This document shows positions 8,299 to 18,205 of a DNA stretch of 64,000 bases, one piece after another. The notes under the pieces were generated by a model. That model was not told the origin of the DNA, made no database searches, and saw only the letters and a program-made list of their open reading frames with translations. The stretch comes from Mycobacterium sp. 155 (GTDB lineage Bacteria; Actinomycetota; Actinomycetes; Mycobacteriales; Mycobacteriaceae). Made by a program: the position numbers and the translations under genes. The DNA lies in assembly GCF_000373905.1 (NCBI RefSeq), contig NZ_KB892705.1:1054001-1118000 (forward strand), read 5' to 3'. Numbering within the stretch: position 1 is the first letter of the stretch; each line of letters starts with the position of its first letter.

Positions 8299-8862
8299 TC
8301 AAGGGGTCGGGGCCGGCACCGGACTGGCGCTGCGGCCCAGGTCCAGCAGCATGTCGGCGGTGCGCCTGGTCAGCAGCCAGTCGGTGCCGTGCGGGGTGAA
8401 CTCCATCGGGAAACTGAATTGCTTGCCGGGGTCTTTGGACGACGGTGCGGTGACCGTGATGGTGGCGACCACGTTGCCCGGTTCGGATTGTGACCAGGCG
8501 AGATCCTTGGCCTCGAAGTTCAACGGGGTGAAGCCGTCATCGGCCAGGGCCTGGCCGAACTTGTCCAGTGCGGCTGCGTCGTCGGCCGTCGAATGCTCTA
8601 CGAGGCCAACCTTGTTGGCGCCGGGGACGTTGACGTCCGCCAGCCGGTACAGCACCCCGGTGAGGGCGTCCGGCGCCGGCAGGGGCGCAGCGGGCGGGGG
8701 AGCCGGGGTGGTCAGTGAGGTGATCACCGGGATGGTCGGCGTGGCCGTCGGTCGTGCGTCGTGACCGCACCCAGACAGCCCAAGTGCCGCCACACACGTG
8801 GCGGCACTCAGGACCGCGATGCGGGTGCCCGCACGCGAGGAGGACCAACGGGTTCGGAACAA
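8299..8862 (-). CDS. lppK: Lipoprotein LppK, MTB12-fold domain
   Basis: A 187-residue exported lipoprotein. A basic N-terminus is followed by a hydrophobic stretch and the lipobox LSGC, with Cys32 as the lipidation site. A Pro/Thr/Ala-rich linker follows, then a domain from about residue 62 (ALTGVLYRLADVNVPGANKVG) to WLLTRRTADMLLDLG. The layout of that domain is the one seen in the low-molecular-weight antigen MTB12, so it should form the same NTF2-like fold. It is separated by 7 bases from DUF503 downstream and by 7 bases from the next MTB12-like gene upstream, so the three genes form a compact cluster. The identity rests on similarity to Rv2116 and on position. Confidence 0.82.
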   Translation of the reverse strand: MFRTRWSSSRAGTRIAVLSAATCVAALGLSGCGHDARPTATPTIPVITSLTTPAPPPAAPLPAPDALTGVLYRLADVNVPGANKVGLVEHSTADDAAALDKFGQALADDGFTPLNFEAKDLAWSQSEPGNVVATITVTAPSSKDPGKQFSFPMEFTPHGTDWLLTRRTADMLLDLGRSASPVPAPTP

Positions 8863-8869
8863 CTAACCG

Positions 8870-9373
8870 CTAGTTGACCGACGTCAGTAGGTTCAGGGCC
8901 GATGCCCTGGAGATTTGCCAGCCGGTGGGGCTCGGCCCGGCGATGAACTGGATGTTCTGGGTGGCCGTTCCCCCAAGGTTCGACGTCGCGGTGACGTCGG
9001 CGGTGGCAACGCCGCCTTCGTTGTCAATGTTGGCAACGCTGAACGTCAGCGGGAACTTACCTTCGGCAGCGGCCCGGTTGTAAGCGCGGTCGGCGGCGAT
9101 GCTCTCGACCCGGCCGATGCCGCCCTGGATGTAGGGGGCCTTGCCGCTGAAGGAACCACCGGTGGCCAGCGCCTGCAGGGTCTGGGTCAGTGCACTCTGT
9201 AGCTCAGGAGCCGGGGCCTGCGGCAGCGGTGCATCGAATACGACCGGCTGTACGGCCGGCGCGGACGAGAGAGTGCTGGATGCAATGGAAGTCACACCTG
9301 CCGCGGCGCCACCCACGACAGCGGCTGCTCCTGCAACTGCGACAAAGCCGGTAACGAGGGTTTTCAGGGTCAC
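8870..9373 (-). CDS. Secreted low-molecular-weight antigen MTB12/CFP2-like protein
   Basis: A 167-residue secreted protein. The start is GTG 9373 with AAAGGA 5 bases upstream. The hydrophobic signal region runs through FVAVAGAAAVVGGAAAGVTS, and the mature part contains QPVVFDAPLPQAPAP. It then has the NTF2-like domain found in MTB12 (Rv2376c): GKAPYIQGGIGRVESIAAD, FPLTFSVANID, TATQNIQFI and WQISRASALNLL at the end. The family is abundant in mycobacterial culture filtrate and has no known enzymatic role. It lies directly upstream of lppK, which has the same predicted fold, suggesting an old tandem duplication. I do not recall a copy at this site in M. tuberculosis. It diverges from mpa across 146 bases without a gene. 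Confidence 0.86.
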   Translation of the reverse strand: MTLKTLVTGFVAVAGAAAVVGGAAAGVTSIASSTLSSAPAVQPVVFDAPLPQAPAPELQSALTQTLQALATGGSFSGKAPYIQGGIGRVESIAADRAYNRAAAEGKFPLTFSVANIDNEGGVATADVTATSNLGGTATQNIQFIAGPSPTGWQISRASALNLLTSVN

Positions 9374-9519
9374 GACATTCCTTTCGATCGGACCAACTCC
9401 GAGATAGAGGCTAACAGTGGTGATGGTGTGTCGAGTTCCTAGACCACACACAAAGGCTGAATCGCCGGTAGCGTTGAAGTTGTTACTGCACCAACTTCCG
9501 GTGCGGGAGGGAGCGCAAG

Positions 9520-11361
9520 ATGAGCGAGGCAGAGCGTTCGGACGGTTACACCGAGGGTTTCCCGGGTAGTTACTCGGGGCCCCGGTCCAGCGAAGAAACC
9601 GCCGAGCTGGAGTCGTTGCGCCGGGAGGCCGCAGTGCTGCGCGAGCAACTGGAAAACGCGGTAGGCCCCCAGAGCGGTTTGCGCAGTGCCCGTGACGTGC
9701 ATCAGCTCGAGGCACGGATCGATTCGTTGGCCGCACGCAACGCCAAGTTGATGGACACCCTCAAAGAAGCTCGTCAGCAGCTACTTGCACTGCGCGAGGA
9801 GGTCGACCGACTCGGCCAACCGCCGAGCGGGTACGGCGTGCTGCTGTCCACTCATGACGACGACACCGCCGACGTGTTCACCTCCGGTCGCAAGATGCGG
9901 TTGACCTGCTCACCCAACATCGACACGGCCAAGCTCAAGCAAGGTCAGACGGTTCGGCTCAACGAGGCCCTGACGGTCGTCGAGGCCGGCAGCTTCGAAG
10001 CAGTCGGCGAGATCAGCATGCTGCGCGAGATCCTGGCCGACGGACACCGCGCCCTGGTGGTCGGTCACGCCGACGAGGAGCGCATCGTGTGGCTCGCCGA
10101 GCCGCTGGTGGCCGCCAGCGAGCTGCCTGAAGATTCGGGTGTATTGCTCGACGACGGCCGGCCGCGCAAGTTGCGTCCTGGCGACTCGCTGCTGGTCGAC
10201 ACGAAGGCCGGCTATGCGTTCGAACGCATCCCCAAGGCCGAGGTCGAGGATCTGGTGCTGGAAGAGGTGCCTGATGTCAGCTACCTCGACATCGGTGGTC
10301 TGAGTAGGCAGATCGAGCAGATCCGTGATGCCGTCGAGCTGCCGTTCCTGCACAAGGAGCTCTACAAGGAGTACGCGCTGCGTCCGCCGAAGGGCGTGCT
10401 GCTCTACGGTCCGCCCGGCTGCGGTAAGACGCTGATCGCCAAAGCCGTTGCCAACTCGCTGGCCAAGAAGATGGCGGAGGTGCGCGGCGACGACGCCCGC
10501 GAGGCGAAGAGCTATTTCCTCAACATCAAGGGCCCCGAGCTGCTGAACAAGTTCGTCGGTGAGACCGAACGGCATATCCGGTTGATCTTCCAGCGGGCCC
10601 GCGAGAAGGCTTCCGAAGGCACCCCGGTGATCGTGTTCTTCGACGAGATGGACTCGATCTTCCGCACCCGCGGTACCGGCGTCAGCTCGGATGTCGAGAC
10701 AACCGTTGTGCCCCAGCTGCTTTCGGAGATCGACGGTGTCGAGGGTCTGGAGAATGTCATCGTGATCGGCGCCTCCAACCGTGAGGACATGATCGACCCG
10801 GCGATCCTGCGGCCAGGCCGCCTGGACGTGAAGATCAAGATCGAGCGCCCGGACGCCGAGTCGGCGCAGGACATCTTCAGCAAGTACCTCACCGAGGACC
10901 TGCCGGTTCACGCCGACGATCTGACCGAGTTCGGTGGCGATCGCGCCGCCTGCGTCAAGGCCATGATCGAGAAGGTCGTCGACCGGATGTACGCCGAGAT
11001 CGACGACAACCGGTTCCTGGAGGTCACCTACGCCAACGGTGACAAAGAAGTCATGTACTTCAAGGACTTCAACTCCGGTGCGATGATCCAGAACGTGGTG
11101 GATCGGGCGAAGAAGAACGCGATCAAGGCGGTGCTGGAGACCGGTCAACCCGGTCTGCGTATCCAGCATCTGCTCGACTCGATCGTGGACGAATTCGCCG
11201 AGAACGAGGACCTGCCCAACACCACCAATCCCGATGACTGGGCCCGGATCTCGGGCAAGAAGGGCGAGCGGATCGTGTACATCCGCACGCTGGTCACCGG
11301 GAAGAGTTCGTCGGCCAGCAGGGCCATCGACACCGAATCCAACCTGGGTCAGTACCTGTAG
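9520..11361 (+). CDS. mpa: Mycobacterial proteasome ATPase Mpa (ARC)
   Basis: A 613-residue hexameric AAA ATPase that recognises Pup on tagged proteins, unfolds them and feeds the 20S proteasome. In order: an N-terminal coiled coil (about residues 25-95, which binds Pup), tandem OB domains (about 96-245, starting near PPSGYGVLL), and the AAA module with Walker A GPPGCGKT at 297-304 and Walker B FFDEMDS with Asp375-Glu376. The C-terminal GQYL is the tail that docks on PrcA. It is nearly identical to Rv2115c. ATG 9520 is preceded by GGGAGGGAG. It heads the Pup-proteasome region, although three genes and a strand change separate it from dop. Confidence 0.98.
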   Translation: MSEAERSDGYTEGFPGSYSGPRSSEETAELESLRREAAVLREQLENAVGPQSGLRSARDVHQLEARIDSLAARNAKLMDTLKEARQQLLALREEVDRLGQPPSGYGVLLSTHDDDTADVFTSGRKMRLTCSPNIDTAKLKQGQTVRLNEALTVVEAGSFEAVGEISMLREILADGHRALVVGHADEERIVWLAEPLVAASELPEDSGVLLDDGRPRKLRPGDSLLVDTKAGYAFERIPKAEVEDLVLEEVPDVSYLDIGGLSRQIEQIRDAVELPFLHKELYKEYALRPPKGVLLYGPPGCGKTLIAKAVANSLAKKMAEVRGDDAREAKSYFLNIKGPELLNKFVGETERHIRLIFQRAREKASEGTPVIVFFDEMDSIFRTRGTGVSSDVETTVVPQLLSEIDGVEGLENVIVIGASNREDMIDPAILRPGRLDVKIKIERPDAESAQDIFSKYLTEDLPVHADDLTEFGGDRAACVKAMIEKVVDRMYAEIDDNRFLEVTYANGDKEVMYFKDFNSGAMIQNVVDRAKKNAIKAVLETGQPGLRIQHLLDSIVDEFAENEDLPNTTNPDDWARISGKKGERIVYIRTLVTGKSSSASRAIDTESNLGQYL

Positions 11362-11414
11362 TCCGGGTCATCGGGCACCCTGCCGGTCCAGCTAGGCGTC
11401 GCGGCCGGCCAGGC

Positions 11415-12551
11415 TCACCGCGCCGCCGTCGCGGTTCGGTAGCGGTCGCGGGCGGTCAGGGTCACCCGCAGATCCTCGATGAGCGGATCCAGAAACTGTG
11501 CCCGGTACTCTTTGTCGCCGACGGCGCGCGCGGACAGGTACATGAAGGTCAGCGCGGTCAGAAACAGGGTGATCTGGATGAGCGCCTGCGGAACCGGCAG
11601 CGTCATACCGAGGATCTGCCCGTCGCCGGGGCTGCCATTGGTCAAGGCGCCCAACAGTTCCGGGCTTATCAGGATCAGGCCGAACACGAAGAACAACAGC
11701 CCGGTTGCCACGGCCACCGTCAACACCTGAACCACCTGCGACAGCGCGAGCACGAACATCACGTTGAGCCGTTCGGCCCGCGAGAGTTCGACCCGGCGCG
11801 GCCGATCCGGCATGTTCTCGAAGGGCGTGCCGACGAGTTCTTCGGTGTCCTCGGCACGTTTGGCGTCCGGTTGCAGGATCGGCAGGACGCGGCTGCGCGT
11901 GCTCGACACCAGAAATGATGTGGCGATACCCAGCAGGAACAGCAGCGCCAGCCACAGCCGGGCCCGGCTCACGGTCGAGGCCATGGTCCAGACCGGGCCG
12001 TTGAAGAACACCAGGACGGTCAGCAGCATCACCGGCAGGGCACGCACCAGCAGTGCGCCGATCGACGCCAAATTCTCGAGCGTCATCCGGGTTGCCCAGC
12101 CCAGGATCGCGCCGATTCCCGTTGCCGTGCACAGGAATATGATTGCGACGATCATGATGTCGAGGATCGCGTCGACGTAGATCAGCGCGCTCGGCCCACC
12201 GAACACCGCGCTGAGGGCCGCCACTGTTAGTGCGCCCGCTGAGATCGCGCCGCGCGCCCGCCGATCGGTCAGCCGCGACACCAACCAGCCCACCGCCGCG
12301 GCGACCGGAATGACCAGCACCACCATCGCCAGGATGAACCATTCGGTGCGGGTGGGTGTTCCGTCGATGTCGATAGTGTGCTTGCCGGTCGCCGCGACGA
12401 TCAGGATGGAGTTGGCCGCCAGCACCGCCAACGCCGCCAACGCGGGAGCCGATCGCGACCAGATCCGCTGCAGCAACACACCTGGGCGTAGCACGAAGGG
12501 CAGGCCGTGCCGCAGGAACCAGCGTTCGGCGGCCAGACGGTCCGAACTCAT
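11415..12551 (-). CDS. Integral membrane protein of unknown function, found between mpa and dop
   Basis: A 378-residue membrane protein with roughly eight hydrophobic segments, for example ALAALAVLAANSILIVAATG, FILAMVVLVIPVAAAVGWLV and YVDAILDIMIVAIIFLCTA. A cytoplasmic-looking loop (residues about 225-255, KRAEDTEELVGTPFENMPDR) splits it, and the tail is charged. I recognise no transporter motif. The position suggests the Rv2113-type protein of M. tuberculosis. Its ATG at 12551 overlaps the stop of a small upstream reading frame in an ATGA arrangement, so it may depend on translational coupling. It converges on mpa with a 53-base gap in which I see no terminator. Confidence 0.75.
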   Translation of the reverse strand: MSSDRLAAERWFLRHGLPFVLRPGVLLQRIWSRSAPALAALAVLAANSILIVAATGKHTIDIDGTPTRTEWFILAMVVLVIPVAAAVGWLVSRLTDRRARGAISAGALTVAALSAVFGGPSALIYVDAILDIMIVAIIFLCTATGIGAILGWATRMTLENLASIGALLVRALPVMLLTVLVFFNGPVWTMASTVSRARLWLALLFLLGIATSFLVSSTRSRVLPILQPDAKRAEDTEELVGTPFENMPDRPRRVELSRAERLNVMFVLALSQVVQVLTVAVATGLLFFVFGLILISPELLGALTNGSPGDGQILGMTLPVPQALIQITLFLTALTFMYLSARAVGDKEYRAQFLDPLIEDLRVTLTARDRYRTATAAR

Positions 12552-12637
12552 TGCGCCCTCGAGGCGACGTAGTGGCGGTACCTGTTGCGCGCCACCAGGG
12601 GTAGCCGCCGGTCGTCGTCCTCGACCGTGGTCGCCAC
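12548..12637 (-). CDS. Possible 29-residue small ORF coupled to the membrane protein
   Basis: Between the amidohydrolase stop and the membrane protein start lies a frame beginning at GTG 12637. It ends in RLPLVARNRYRHYVASRAQ, and its TGA overlaps the next ATG (ATGA). The arginine- and tyrosine-rich peptide and the exact stop-start overlap are what a leader or coupling peptide would show. The frame also stays open upstream into the amidohydrolase gene, so it could be a chance opening. Nothing homologous is known to me. Confidence 0.3.
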   Translation of the reverse strand: MATTVEDDDRRLPLVARNRYRHYVASRAQ

Positions 12638-12653
12638 GTCGGCCGCGACGCGG

Positions 12654-13895
12654 CTAGGCGACTGCGAATCCGCCACGATTGCCCACCGTTCGGCCGTCCT
12701 TGACCACCAGCAGGATATTTGCCGGATCGCCGACGATGTCGATGTCGTCAAGTGGGTTGCCGCGGACGACGACGAGGTCGGCGGTCTTGCCCGCCTCCAC
12801 GGTGCCGAGAGTGTCGGCCACCCCGCACAGTTCGGCCGAGGTGCGGGTGCCGGCCACGATCGCCTGCATCGGGCTCAGGCCACCGAACTTGACCAGCAGA
12901 CCCAGTTCCTTCAGGTTGGAGCCGTGCGCCGGCGTCAGGCCCGCATCCGTGCCCACCGCGATCTTGATTCCGGCCTCGGCGGATGCGGCGATCGAATCAT
13001 GGGCCAGCGCATGCCATTTCGCGCTCTTGGCGGCCCCGGCGGGCGTCGCGGTGACCGGCTCCATGGTCTCCAGCAGTGTCGGCACCAGGAAGATGCCGCG
13101 CTCGACCATCTGCTGTCGCAGCTCGTCATCAAGGTCGTAGCCGTGTTCGATGCTGTGCACCCCGGCCTCGACCGCCGCGCGGATCCCGGTCGGGGCCTGG
13201 GCGTGCGCGGCCACCGGCCGGCCGCCGTAGTTCTGTCCCTCCTCGACGACCGCGGCGATCATCTCGCGTCGCATGCCCAGGTAGGACGGGTCGTCGTTGG
13301 GGGAGGTGATGCCGCCGCTGGAGGCGACCTTGAGCACGTCGGCACCCTGCCGGATCAGTTCCCGCGCGGTTTTGCGCGCCGCGTCCACCGAGTCAACCAA
13401 AACCCCGCCCACATACGGGGTGAGGTCCAGCCCCGAGGGCAGGTGGACGTCGGCATGGCCACAGGTTTGGCTGATCAGGTTGATCGCCACCAGCAGCCGC
13501 GGTCCCTCGATCAGCCCGTCGGCAACCGCGTCGCGCACTCCGGGGTCCACACCCATCAGGTCGCGCACCGTGGTCACTCCGTTCTGCAGGGTCACCTTCA
13601 TCCGCTCGAGCAGCTGGAAGTGCCGGTAGGACGGCGGGTGCAGGGCGATGTCGAGCAGGTTGCCGGCGGGGCCGGGCAGGCTCAGATGCACATGGCAGTC
13701 GAAGAAGCCGGGACAGACCGTGTTGCCGCCGAGGTCGACGCGCACCGCGTCGGCGGGCACCGGGGCCGGCTGCGCATCGGCGGTGGGACCGGCCCAGGTG
13801 ATCGTGGTGCCCTCGACGACAACGGTCGCGTCGGGAATCGGATCGGTGCCGGTGCCATCGATCAAGGTGGCGTTGTGCAGCAGGAAGTTGGTCAT
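12654..13895 (-). CDS. Metal-dependent amidohydrolase
   Basis: A 413-residue amidohydrolase-superfamily enzyme. The N-terminal beta sandwich (LLHNATLIDGTG) leads into the metal motif GFFDCHVHLS. Further ligands are in PVAAHAQ and HSIEHGYD, and the essential Asp is in VGTDAGLTPAHGSN. The C-terminal KTADLVVVRGNPLDDI is typical of imidazolonepropionase- and prolidase-like members that act on acyl-amino acids or small peptides. The exact substrate cannot be named. Start ATG 13895 gives MTNFLLHNATL; an upstream extension to 13934 is unlikely. It diverges from dop across 70 bases and continues toward the membrane protein, 102 bases downstream. Confidence 0.85.
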   Translation of the reverse strand: MTNFLLHNATLIDGTGTDPIPDATVVVEGTTITWAGPTADAQPAPVPADAVRVDLGGNTVCPGFFDCHVHLSLPGPAGNLLDIALHPPSYRHFQLLERMKVTLQNGVTTVRDLMGVDPGVRDAVADGLIEGPRLLVAINLISQTCGHADVHLPSGLDLTPYVGGVLVDSVDAARKTARELIRQGADVLKVASSGGITSPNDDPSYLGMRREMIAAVVEEGQNYGGRPVAAHAQAPTGIRAAVEAGVHSIEHGYDLDDELRQQMVERGIFLVPTLLETMEPVTATPAGAAKSAKWHALAHDSIAASAEAGIKIAVGTDAGLTPAHGSNLKELGLLVKFGGLSPMQAIVAGTRTSAELCGVADTLGTVEAGKTADLVVVRGNPLDDIDIVGDPANILLVVKDGRTVGNRGGFAVA

Positions 13896-13953
13896 GGTGT
13901 GGCTAACTTCACCAAGTCCGCAGGCAGGGCGCAACTGTCCGCGCCGCGATCGT

Positions 13954-13959
13954 TAGGGT
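13954..13959 (+). promoter_or_regulatory. Candidate -10 box for dop (near-leaderless)
   Basis: TAGGGT lies 6 bases before the dop ATG. This fits the TANNNT -10 consensus at the distance that would start transcription at or next to the start codon. No Shine-Dalgarno sequence is present, which agrees with leaderless initiation. I see no convincing -35 element. Confidence 0.45.
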
Positions 13960-13965
13960 GGGTCT

Positions 13966-15462
13966 ATGCAGAGGATTATCGGGACGGAGGTCGAGTACGG
14001 CATCTCGTCGCCGTCGGACCCGACCGCCAACCCGATCCTGACATCGACCCAGGCGGTGCTGGCGTACGCAGCGGCTGCCGGTATCCAGCGGGCCAAGCGC
14101 ACGCGGTGGGACTACGAGGTCGAATCCCCGCTGCGCGACGCTCGTGGGTTCGATCTCTCTCGCCCGTCCGGCCCGCCGCCGATCGTGGACGCCGACGAGG
14201 TCGGTGCGGCCAACATGATCCTCACCAACGGCGCGCGGCTCTACGTCGACCACGCCCACCCGGAGTACTCCGCGCCCGAGGTCACCGACCCGATGGATGC
14301 GGTGATCTGGGACAAGGCCGGTGAGCGGGTCATGGAAGCCGCCGCGCGCCACGTCGCCAGCGTTCCCGGTGCCGCCAAGCTGCAGCTCTACAAGAACAAC
14401 GTCGACGGCAAGGGTGCGTCGTACGGCTCGCACGAGAACTACTTGATGAGCCGCCATACCCCGTTCTCCGCGGTGATTGCGGGGTTCACCCCGTTCCTGG
14501 TGTCGCGCCAGGTGGTGACCGGTTCCGGTCGTGTCGGTATCGGGTCGTCGGGCGACGAGCCGGGCTTCCAGCTGTCCCAGCGGGCCGACTACATCGAGGT
14601 CGAGGTCGGCCTGGAGACCACGCTCAAGCGCGGCATCATCAACACTCGCGACGAGCCGCACGCCGACGCCGACAAGTACCGCAGGCTGCACGTCATCATC
14701 GGCGACGCCAACCTCGCGGAGACCTCGACCTACCTCAAGGTCGGCACCAGCTCGCTGGTGCTGGACCTCATCGAAGAGGGGATCGACCTCTCCGACCTGG
14801 CGTTGGCCCGCCCGGTGCACGCGGTCCATGTGATCAGCCGTGACCCGTCGCTGCGAGCCACCGTCGCGCTCGCCGACGGGCGCGAGGTCACGGCGCTCGC
14901 GCTGCAGCGCATGTACCTGGACCGGGTGGCCAAACTGGTGGACAGCCGCGACCCGGATCCGCGGGCCAGCCACGTCGTCGACACCTGGGCCCGGGTGCTC
15001 GACCTGCTTGAGCGTGACCCCATGGAATGCGCCGAAATCCTCGACTGGCCGGCCAAGCTACGGCTGCTGGAAGGCTTCCGTCGCCGGGAGAACCTGAGCT
15101 GGTCGGCACCGCGATTACACCTGGTGGACCTGCAGTACTCCGACGTCCGGCTAGAGAAGGGTCTCTACAACCGGCTGGTCGCGCGCGGCTCCATGAAGCG
15201 GCTCGTTACCGAGCAGCAGGTCATCGAAGCGGTCGACAACCCACCGACCGACACCCGCGCCTACTTCCGCGGGGAGTGCCTGCGTCGCTTCGGTGCCGAC
15301 ATCGCCGCGGCGAGTTGGGATTCGGTGATCTTCGATCTCGGCGGTGATTCGCTCGTACGGATTCCAACCCTGGAACCACTGCGCGGCAGCAAAGCGCACG
15401 TCGGGGCGTTGCTGGACTCGGTGGACAGCGCCGCGGAATTGGTCGAACAGCTCACAACCTGA
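13966..15462 (+). CDS. dop: Deamidase of Pup, Dop (also depupylase)
   Basis: A 498-residue carboxylate-amine-ligase-fold enzyme. It converts the C-terminal Gln of Pup to Glu and removes Pup from substrates. The N-terminus [15 protein letters not shown] carries the metal/ATP-binding glutamates. Asp95 in [11 protein letters not shown] matches the catalytic aspartate. [18 protein letters not shown] is the signature segment shared with PafA, and [15 protein letters not shown] closes the protein. The sequence is nearly collinear with Rv2112c. It lies 96 bases upstream of pup on the same strand. Deamidation is required here because Pup ends in Gln. Confidence 0.98.
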   Translation: MQRIIGTEVEYGISSPSDPTANPILTSTQAVLAYAAAAGIQRAKRTRWDYEVESPLRDARGFDLSRPSGPPPIVDADEVGAANMILTNGARLYVDHAHPEYSAPEVTDPMDAVIWDKAGERVMEAAARHVASVPGAAKLQLYKNNVDGKGASYGSHENYLMSRHTPFSAVIAGFTPFLVSRQVVTGSGRVGIGSSGDEPGFQLSQRADYIEVEVGLETTLKRGIINTRDEPHADADKYRRLHVIIGDANLAETSTYLKVGTSSLVLDLIEEGIDLSDLALARPVHAVHVISRDPSLRATVALADGREVTALALQRMYLDRVAKLVDSRDPDPRASHVVDTWARVLDLLERDPMECAEILDWPAKLRLLEGFRRRENLSWSAPRLHLVDLQYSDVRLEKGLYNRLVARGSMKRLVTEQQVIEAVDNPPTDTRAYFRGECLRRFGADIAAASWDSVIFDLGGDSLVRIPTLEPLRGSKAHVGALLDSVDSAAELVEQLTT

Positions 15463-15558
15463 CGGGTCGCCATCCCGGGCAATCCGGGTATTGACCGGTA
15501 GTGTGGAAAGTACCGGCAGGCGGTATTGCGCCAGTCGATGACAATGCAGGAGGCAGCG

Positions 15559-15753
15559 ATGGCTCAGGAGCAGACCAAGCGTGGCGGTGGCGGCGGTGAC
15601 GACGATGATGTCCCCGGCACAACGGCCGCAGGCCAGGAGCGTCGCGAGAAGCTGACCGAGGAAACCGACGACCTGCTGGATGAGATCGACGATGTGCTGG
15701 AGGAGAACGCCGAGGACTTCGTGCGCGCGTACGTCCAAAAGGGCGGCCAGTGA
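15559..15753 (+). CDS. pup: Prokaryotic ubiquitin-like protein Pup
   Basis: A 64-residue, largely disordered tag. The N-terminus is [17 protein letters not shown], an acidic coiled-coil-forming segment ([17 protein letters not shown]) contacts Mpa, and the end is [10 protein letters not shown]. The final Gln must be deamidated by Dop before PafA can link it to substrate lysines. Lys61 corresponds to the known self-modification site. ATG 15559 was chosen over earlier in-frame ATGs because AGGAGG sits 5 bases upstream. The stop overlaps the prcB start by four bases, so the tag and protease subunit are translationally coupled. A TAGTGT at 15499-15504 could be its -10 box. Confidence 0.98.
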   Translation: MAQEQTKRGGGGGDDDDVPGTTAAGQERREKLTEETDDLLDEIDDVLEENAEDFVRAYVQKGGQ

Positions 15754-16598
15754 TCTGGCGCGAAAACCTGTCCTCATCCCTCCCTGGAACACCAGCTATA
15801 ACAGCGGACCTCTCGTCCTTCTCGGATCTGTTGCGTCGTCAGACCCCAGATCTGCTACCGGTTCACCACATCGCCGGCGGCCCCGTCCCGACCAGCGCTC
15901 TGCCGCACGGCACGACCATCGTCGCGATCAAGTATCCCGGCGGTGTTGTCATCGCCGGTGACAGGCGGGCCACGCAGGGCAACATGATCGCCAGCCGTGA
16001 CGTGGAGAAGGTGCACATCGCGGACGATTACACCGCCACGGGCATCGCGGGTACCGCCGCTATCGCCGTCGAGTTCGCCAGGCTCTACGCCGTCGAGCTC
16101 GAGCACTACGAGAAGGTCGAGGGTGTGCCGCTGACCTTCCGCGGCAAGGTGAACCGCCTGGCGACCATGGTGCGCGGCAATCTCGGTGCGGCACTTCAGG
16201 GTTTCGTGGCGTTGCCGTTGCTCGTCGGCTATGACGTCAACGACTCCGATCCGGTCAATGCCGGCCGCATCGTGTCGTTCGACGCCGCCGGCGGCTGGAA
16301 CATCGAGGAAGAGGGCTACCAGTCGGTGGGCTCGGGTTCGTTGTTCGCCAAGTCATCGATCAAGAAGCTCTATCCCACGGTCACCGACGCCGATTCGGCG
16401 CTCAAGGTGGCTATTGAGGCGCTTTACGATGCCGCCGACGACGATTCGGCCACCGGCGGGCCGGATCTCGTGCGTGGTATCTACCCGACCGCGGTGACCA
16501 TCGGAGCCGAGGGTGCTGAAGAGATCCCCGAGGCGCGCATCGCCGAATTGGCCCGCGAGGTGATCGAAAGTCGCACCGCAACGAGAGGTGACGGCTGA
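15750..16598 (+). CDS. prcB: Proteasome beta subunit PrcB
   Basis: A 282-residue precursor of the catalytic 20S subunit. A 54-residue propeptide ends at LPHG, and self-cleavage exposes Thr55 ([11 protein letters not shown]) as the N-terminal nucleophile. GDRRATQG and the [11 protein letters not shown] segment are conserved parts of the active chamber. The GTG start overlaps the pup TGA (GTGA), and the stop shares one base with prcA, so pup-prcB-prcA is one translational unit. PrcB forms the two inner rings and gives the broad peptidase activity. Length and sequence agree with Rv2110c. Confidence 0.97.
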   Translation: MIWRENLSSSLPGTPAITADLSSFSDLLRRQTPDLLPVHHIAGGPVPTSALPHGTTIVAIKYPGGVVIAGDRRATQGNMIASRDVEKVHIADDYTATGIAGTAAIAVEFARLYAVELEHYEKVEGVPLTFRGKVNRLATMVRGNLGAALQGFVALPLLVGYDVNDSDPVNAGRIVSFDAAGGWNIEEEGYQSVGSGSLFAKSSIKKLYPTVTDADSALKVAIEALYDAADDDSATGGPDLVRGIYPTAVTIGAEGAEEIPEARIAELAREVIESRTATRGDG

Positions 16599-17326
16599 TG
16601 AGCTTCCCGTACTTCATCTCGCCTGAGCAGGCGATGCGTGAGCGGTCCGAGCTGGCCCGCAAGGGTATTGCCCGCGGCCGCAGCGTGGTCGTGCTGGCCT
16701 ACGACAGCGGGGTGCTGTTCGTCGCGGAGAACCCGTCACGCTCCCTGCAGAAGGTCAGCGAGCTGTACGACCGGGTCGGCTTCGCCGCTGTGGGCCGATT
16801 CAGCGAATTCGACAAGCTACGCGTAGGCGGCATCCAGTACGCCGACACCCGTGGCTACGCCTACGACCGGCGCGACGTCACCGGCCGCCAATTGGCCAAC
16901 GTGTATGCCCAAACTCTCGGCACCATCTTCACCGAGCAGCCCAAGCCGTTCGAGGTCGAGCTATGTGTGGCCGAGGTTGCCCACTACGGTGAGACGAAAG
17001 CGCCTGAGCTCTACCGGATCACGTACGACGGGTCGATCGCCGACGAACCGCACTACGTGGTGATGGGTGGTACCACCGAGCCGATCGTGAACAAGCTCAG
17101 CGAGTCCTACACCGAGAACGCCGATCTGGCAGCCGCCGTGAAGATCGCCGTCGAGGCGCTCAGTGCCGGGGCCGAGGGATCCGAGCCACGCAAACTCGGC
17201 CCGTCCACACTCGAGGTGGCGGTCCTCGATGCCAAACGGCCCCGCCGTTGCTTCCGGCGGATCGTCGGACCCGCTCTGGAAAGCCTGCTGCCCGAACCGG
17301 ATCCGGACACCGCACCGGCCAAGTAA
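16598..17326 (+). CDS. prcA: Proteasome alpha subunit PrcA
   Basis: A 242-residue non-catalytic subunit that forms the outer rings of the 20S core. Its N-terminus [11 protein letters not shown] is the gating peptide that closes the entry pore. [20 protein letters not shown] and the [20 protein letters not shown] segment follow in the order of Rv2109c. The lysines lining the inter-subunit pocket accept the GQYL tail of Mpa. ATG shares its first base with the prcB TGA (TGATG). The last 15 residues are acidic and proline-rich. An unrelated hydrolase gene converges 9 bases after the stop. Confidence 0.97.
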   Translation: MSFPYFISPEQAMRERSELARKGIARGRSVVVLAYDSGVLFVAENPSRSLQKVSELYDRVGFAAVGRFSEFDKLRVGGIQYADTRGYAYDRRDVTGRQLANVYAQTLGTIFTEQPKPFEVELCVAEVAHYGETKAPELYRITYDGSIADEPHYVVMGGTTEPIVNKLSESYTENADLAAAVKIAVEALSAGAEGSEPRKLGPSTLEVAVLDAKRPRRCFRRIVGPALESLLPEPDPDTAPAK

Positions 17327-17335
17327 CCGTCTCGC

Positions 17336-18205
17336 TCAGCCGATGATGCCGCGGATCAGTTCGGCGAACTTCTCGGGGCACTCGAGCGGTGTGAAATGTC
17401 CTACGCCGTCGGCCGTGTGCAACTGCACGTCGAGGAAGTAGTCGTCGAGACGGTCGGCCCAGGCTGTCGGGAACAGTGGATCGTGCTCTGGCCACAGCAC
17501 ATCGGTGTGGGCGTGGATCTTGACGGCCCGATCCGGCGGCAGTTCGGTCAACGACTGGGCGACGGTGCCTGCTCCGGCGCGGTACCAGCCCAGCGAGGCG
17601 ACGAATGCTCCAGGCAGTGCGTAGTCGGCGACGAGTCGGTCCAGATCGTCGTCGGTGACCGTGAATCCCGGCCCTGACCAATGGTTCCAGAAGTGGCGCA
17701 GGTACTCCCGGACAGTCTCGGGGTTCCCGTCGATCAGCCGCTCGGCGATCGGCAACTGGTGAAACGCCTGATACCAGAACTCGTGCTGGGCGTGCGGGCT
17801 GAGTACCCGGTCACCTGCGCCGGGCAGCGGAGGGGAGAGGACGAGTGCCTTCGCGAGGTGGGGGTGCATGCGGGCCACACTCTGTGCCACCCGGCTGCCG
17901 ACGTCGTAGCCGGCCAGAATGACCTCGTGCACGCCTAATTCATGGATCAGGCCGACCACACTGGCGGCCTGGGCGGTGGCGCTGTAAAAGTGCTGCACGG
18001 CCACCGCGTGCTTGTCGGAGCCGCCGAATCCGCGCAGGTCGGGCACGATCACGTCGGCCACGTCGGTCAGCAGCGGCACCACCTTGCGGTAATCCCGCCG
18101 GTTGCCCGGCCAGCCGTGCAGCAGCACCACGGGCGGCCCGCCCGCGATGCCGCGCCGATCGAACGCCAATCGGAATCCGTCCACCGGAGCGCTGCGCGAG
18201 GACAT
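17336..18205 (-). CDS. Alpha/beta hydrolase with Asp nucleophile (epoxide hydrolase/haloalkane dehalogenase-like)
   Basis: A 289-residue alpha/beta hydrolase. HGWPGN (residues 30-35) is the oxyanion-hole motif. The nucleophile elbow GYDVGS has Asp101 in place of Ser, and His270 in [10 protein letters not shown] is the catalytic base. The acid is expected in WPEHDPLFP, and LGWYRAG in the cap carries the tyrosine that epoxide hydrolases use to protonate the ring. An Asp nucleophile means epoxide hydrolase or dehalogenase chemistry rather than esterase activity. It sits inside the Pup-proteasome region between prcA and pafA but on the opposite strand. I know of no link to pupylation. Confidence 0.85.
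   Translation of the reverse strand: MSSRSAPVDGFRLAFDRRGIAGGPPVVLLHGWPGNRRDYRKVVPLLTDVADVIVPDLRGFGGSDKHAVAVQHFYSATAQAASVVGLIHELGVHEVILAGYDVGSRVAQSVARMHPHLAKALVLSPPLPGAGDRVLSPHAQHEFWYQAFHQLPIAERLIDGNPETVREYLRHFWNHWSGPGFTVTDDDLDRLVADYALPGAFVASLGWYRAGAGTVAQSLTELPPDRAVKIHAHTDVLWPEHDPLFPTAWADRLDDYFLDVQLHTADGVGHFTPLECPEKFAELIRGIIG

Noticed and set aside
12585..14324. A 579-codon frame on the plus strand over the amidohydrolase and dop start
   Set aside because: It lies opposite the amidohydrolase, has a compositional bias typical of shadow frames, and conflicts with the certain dop start.
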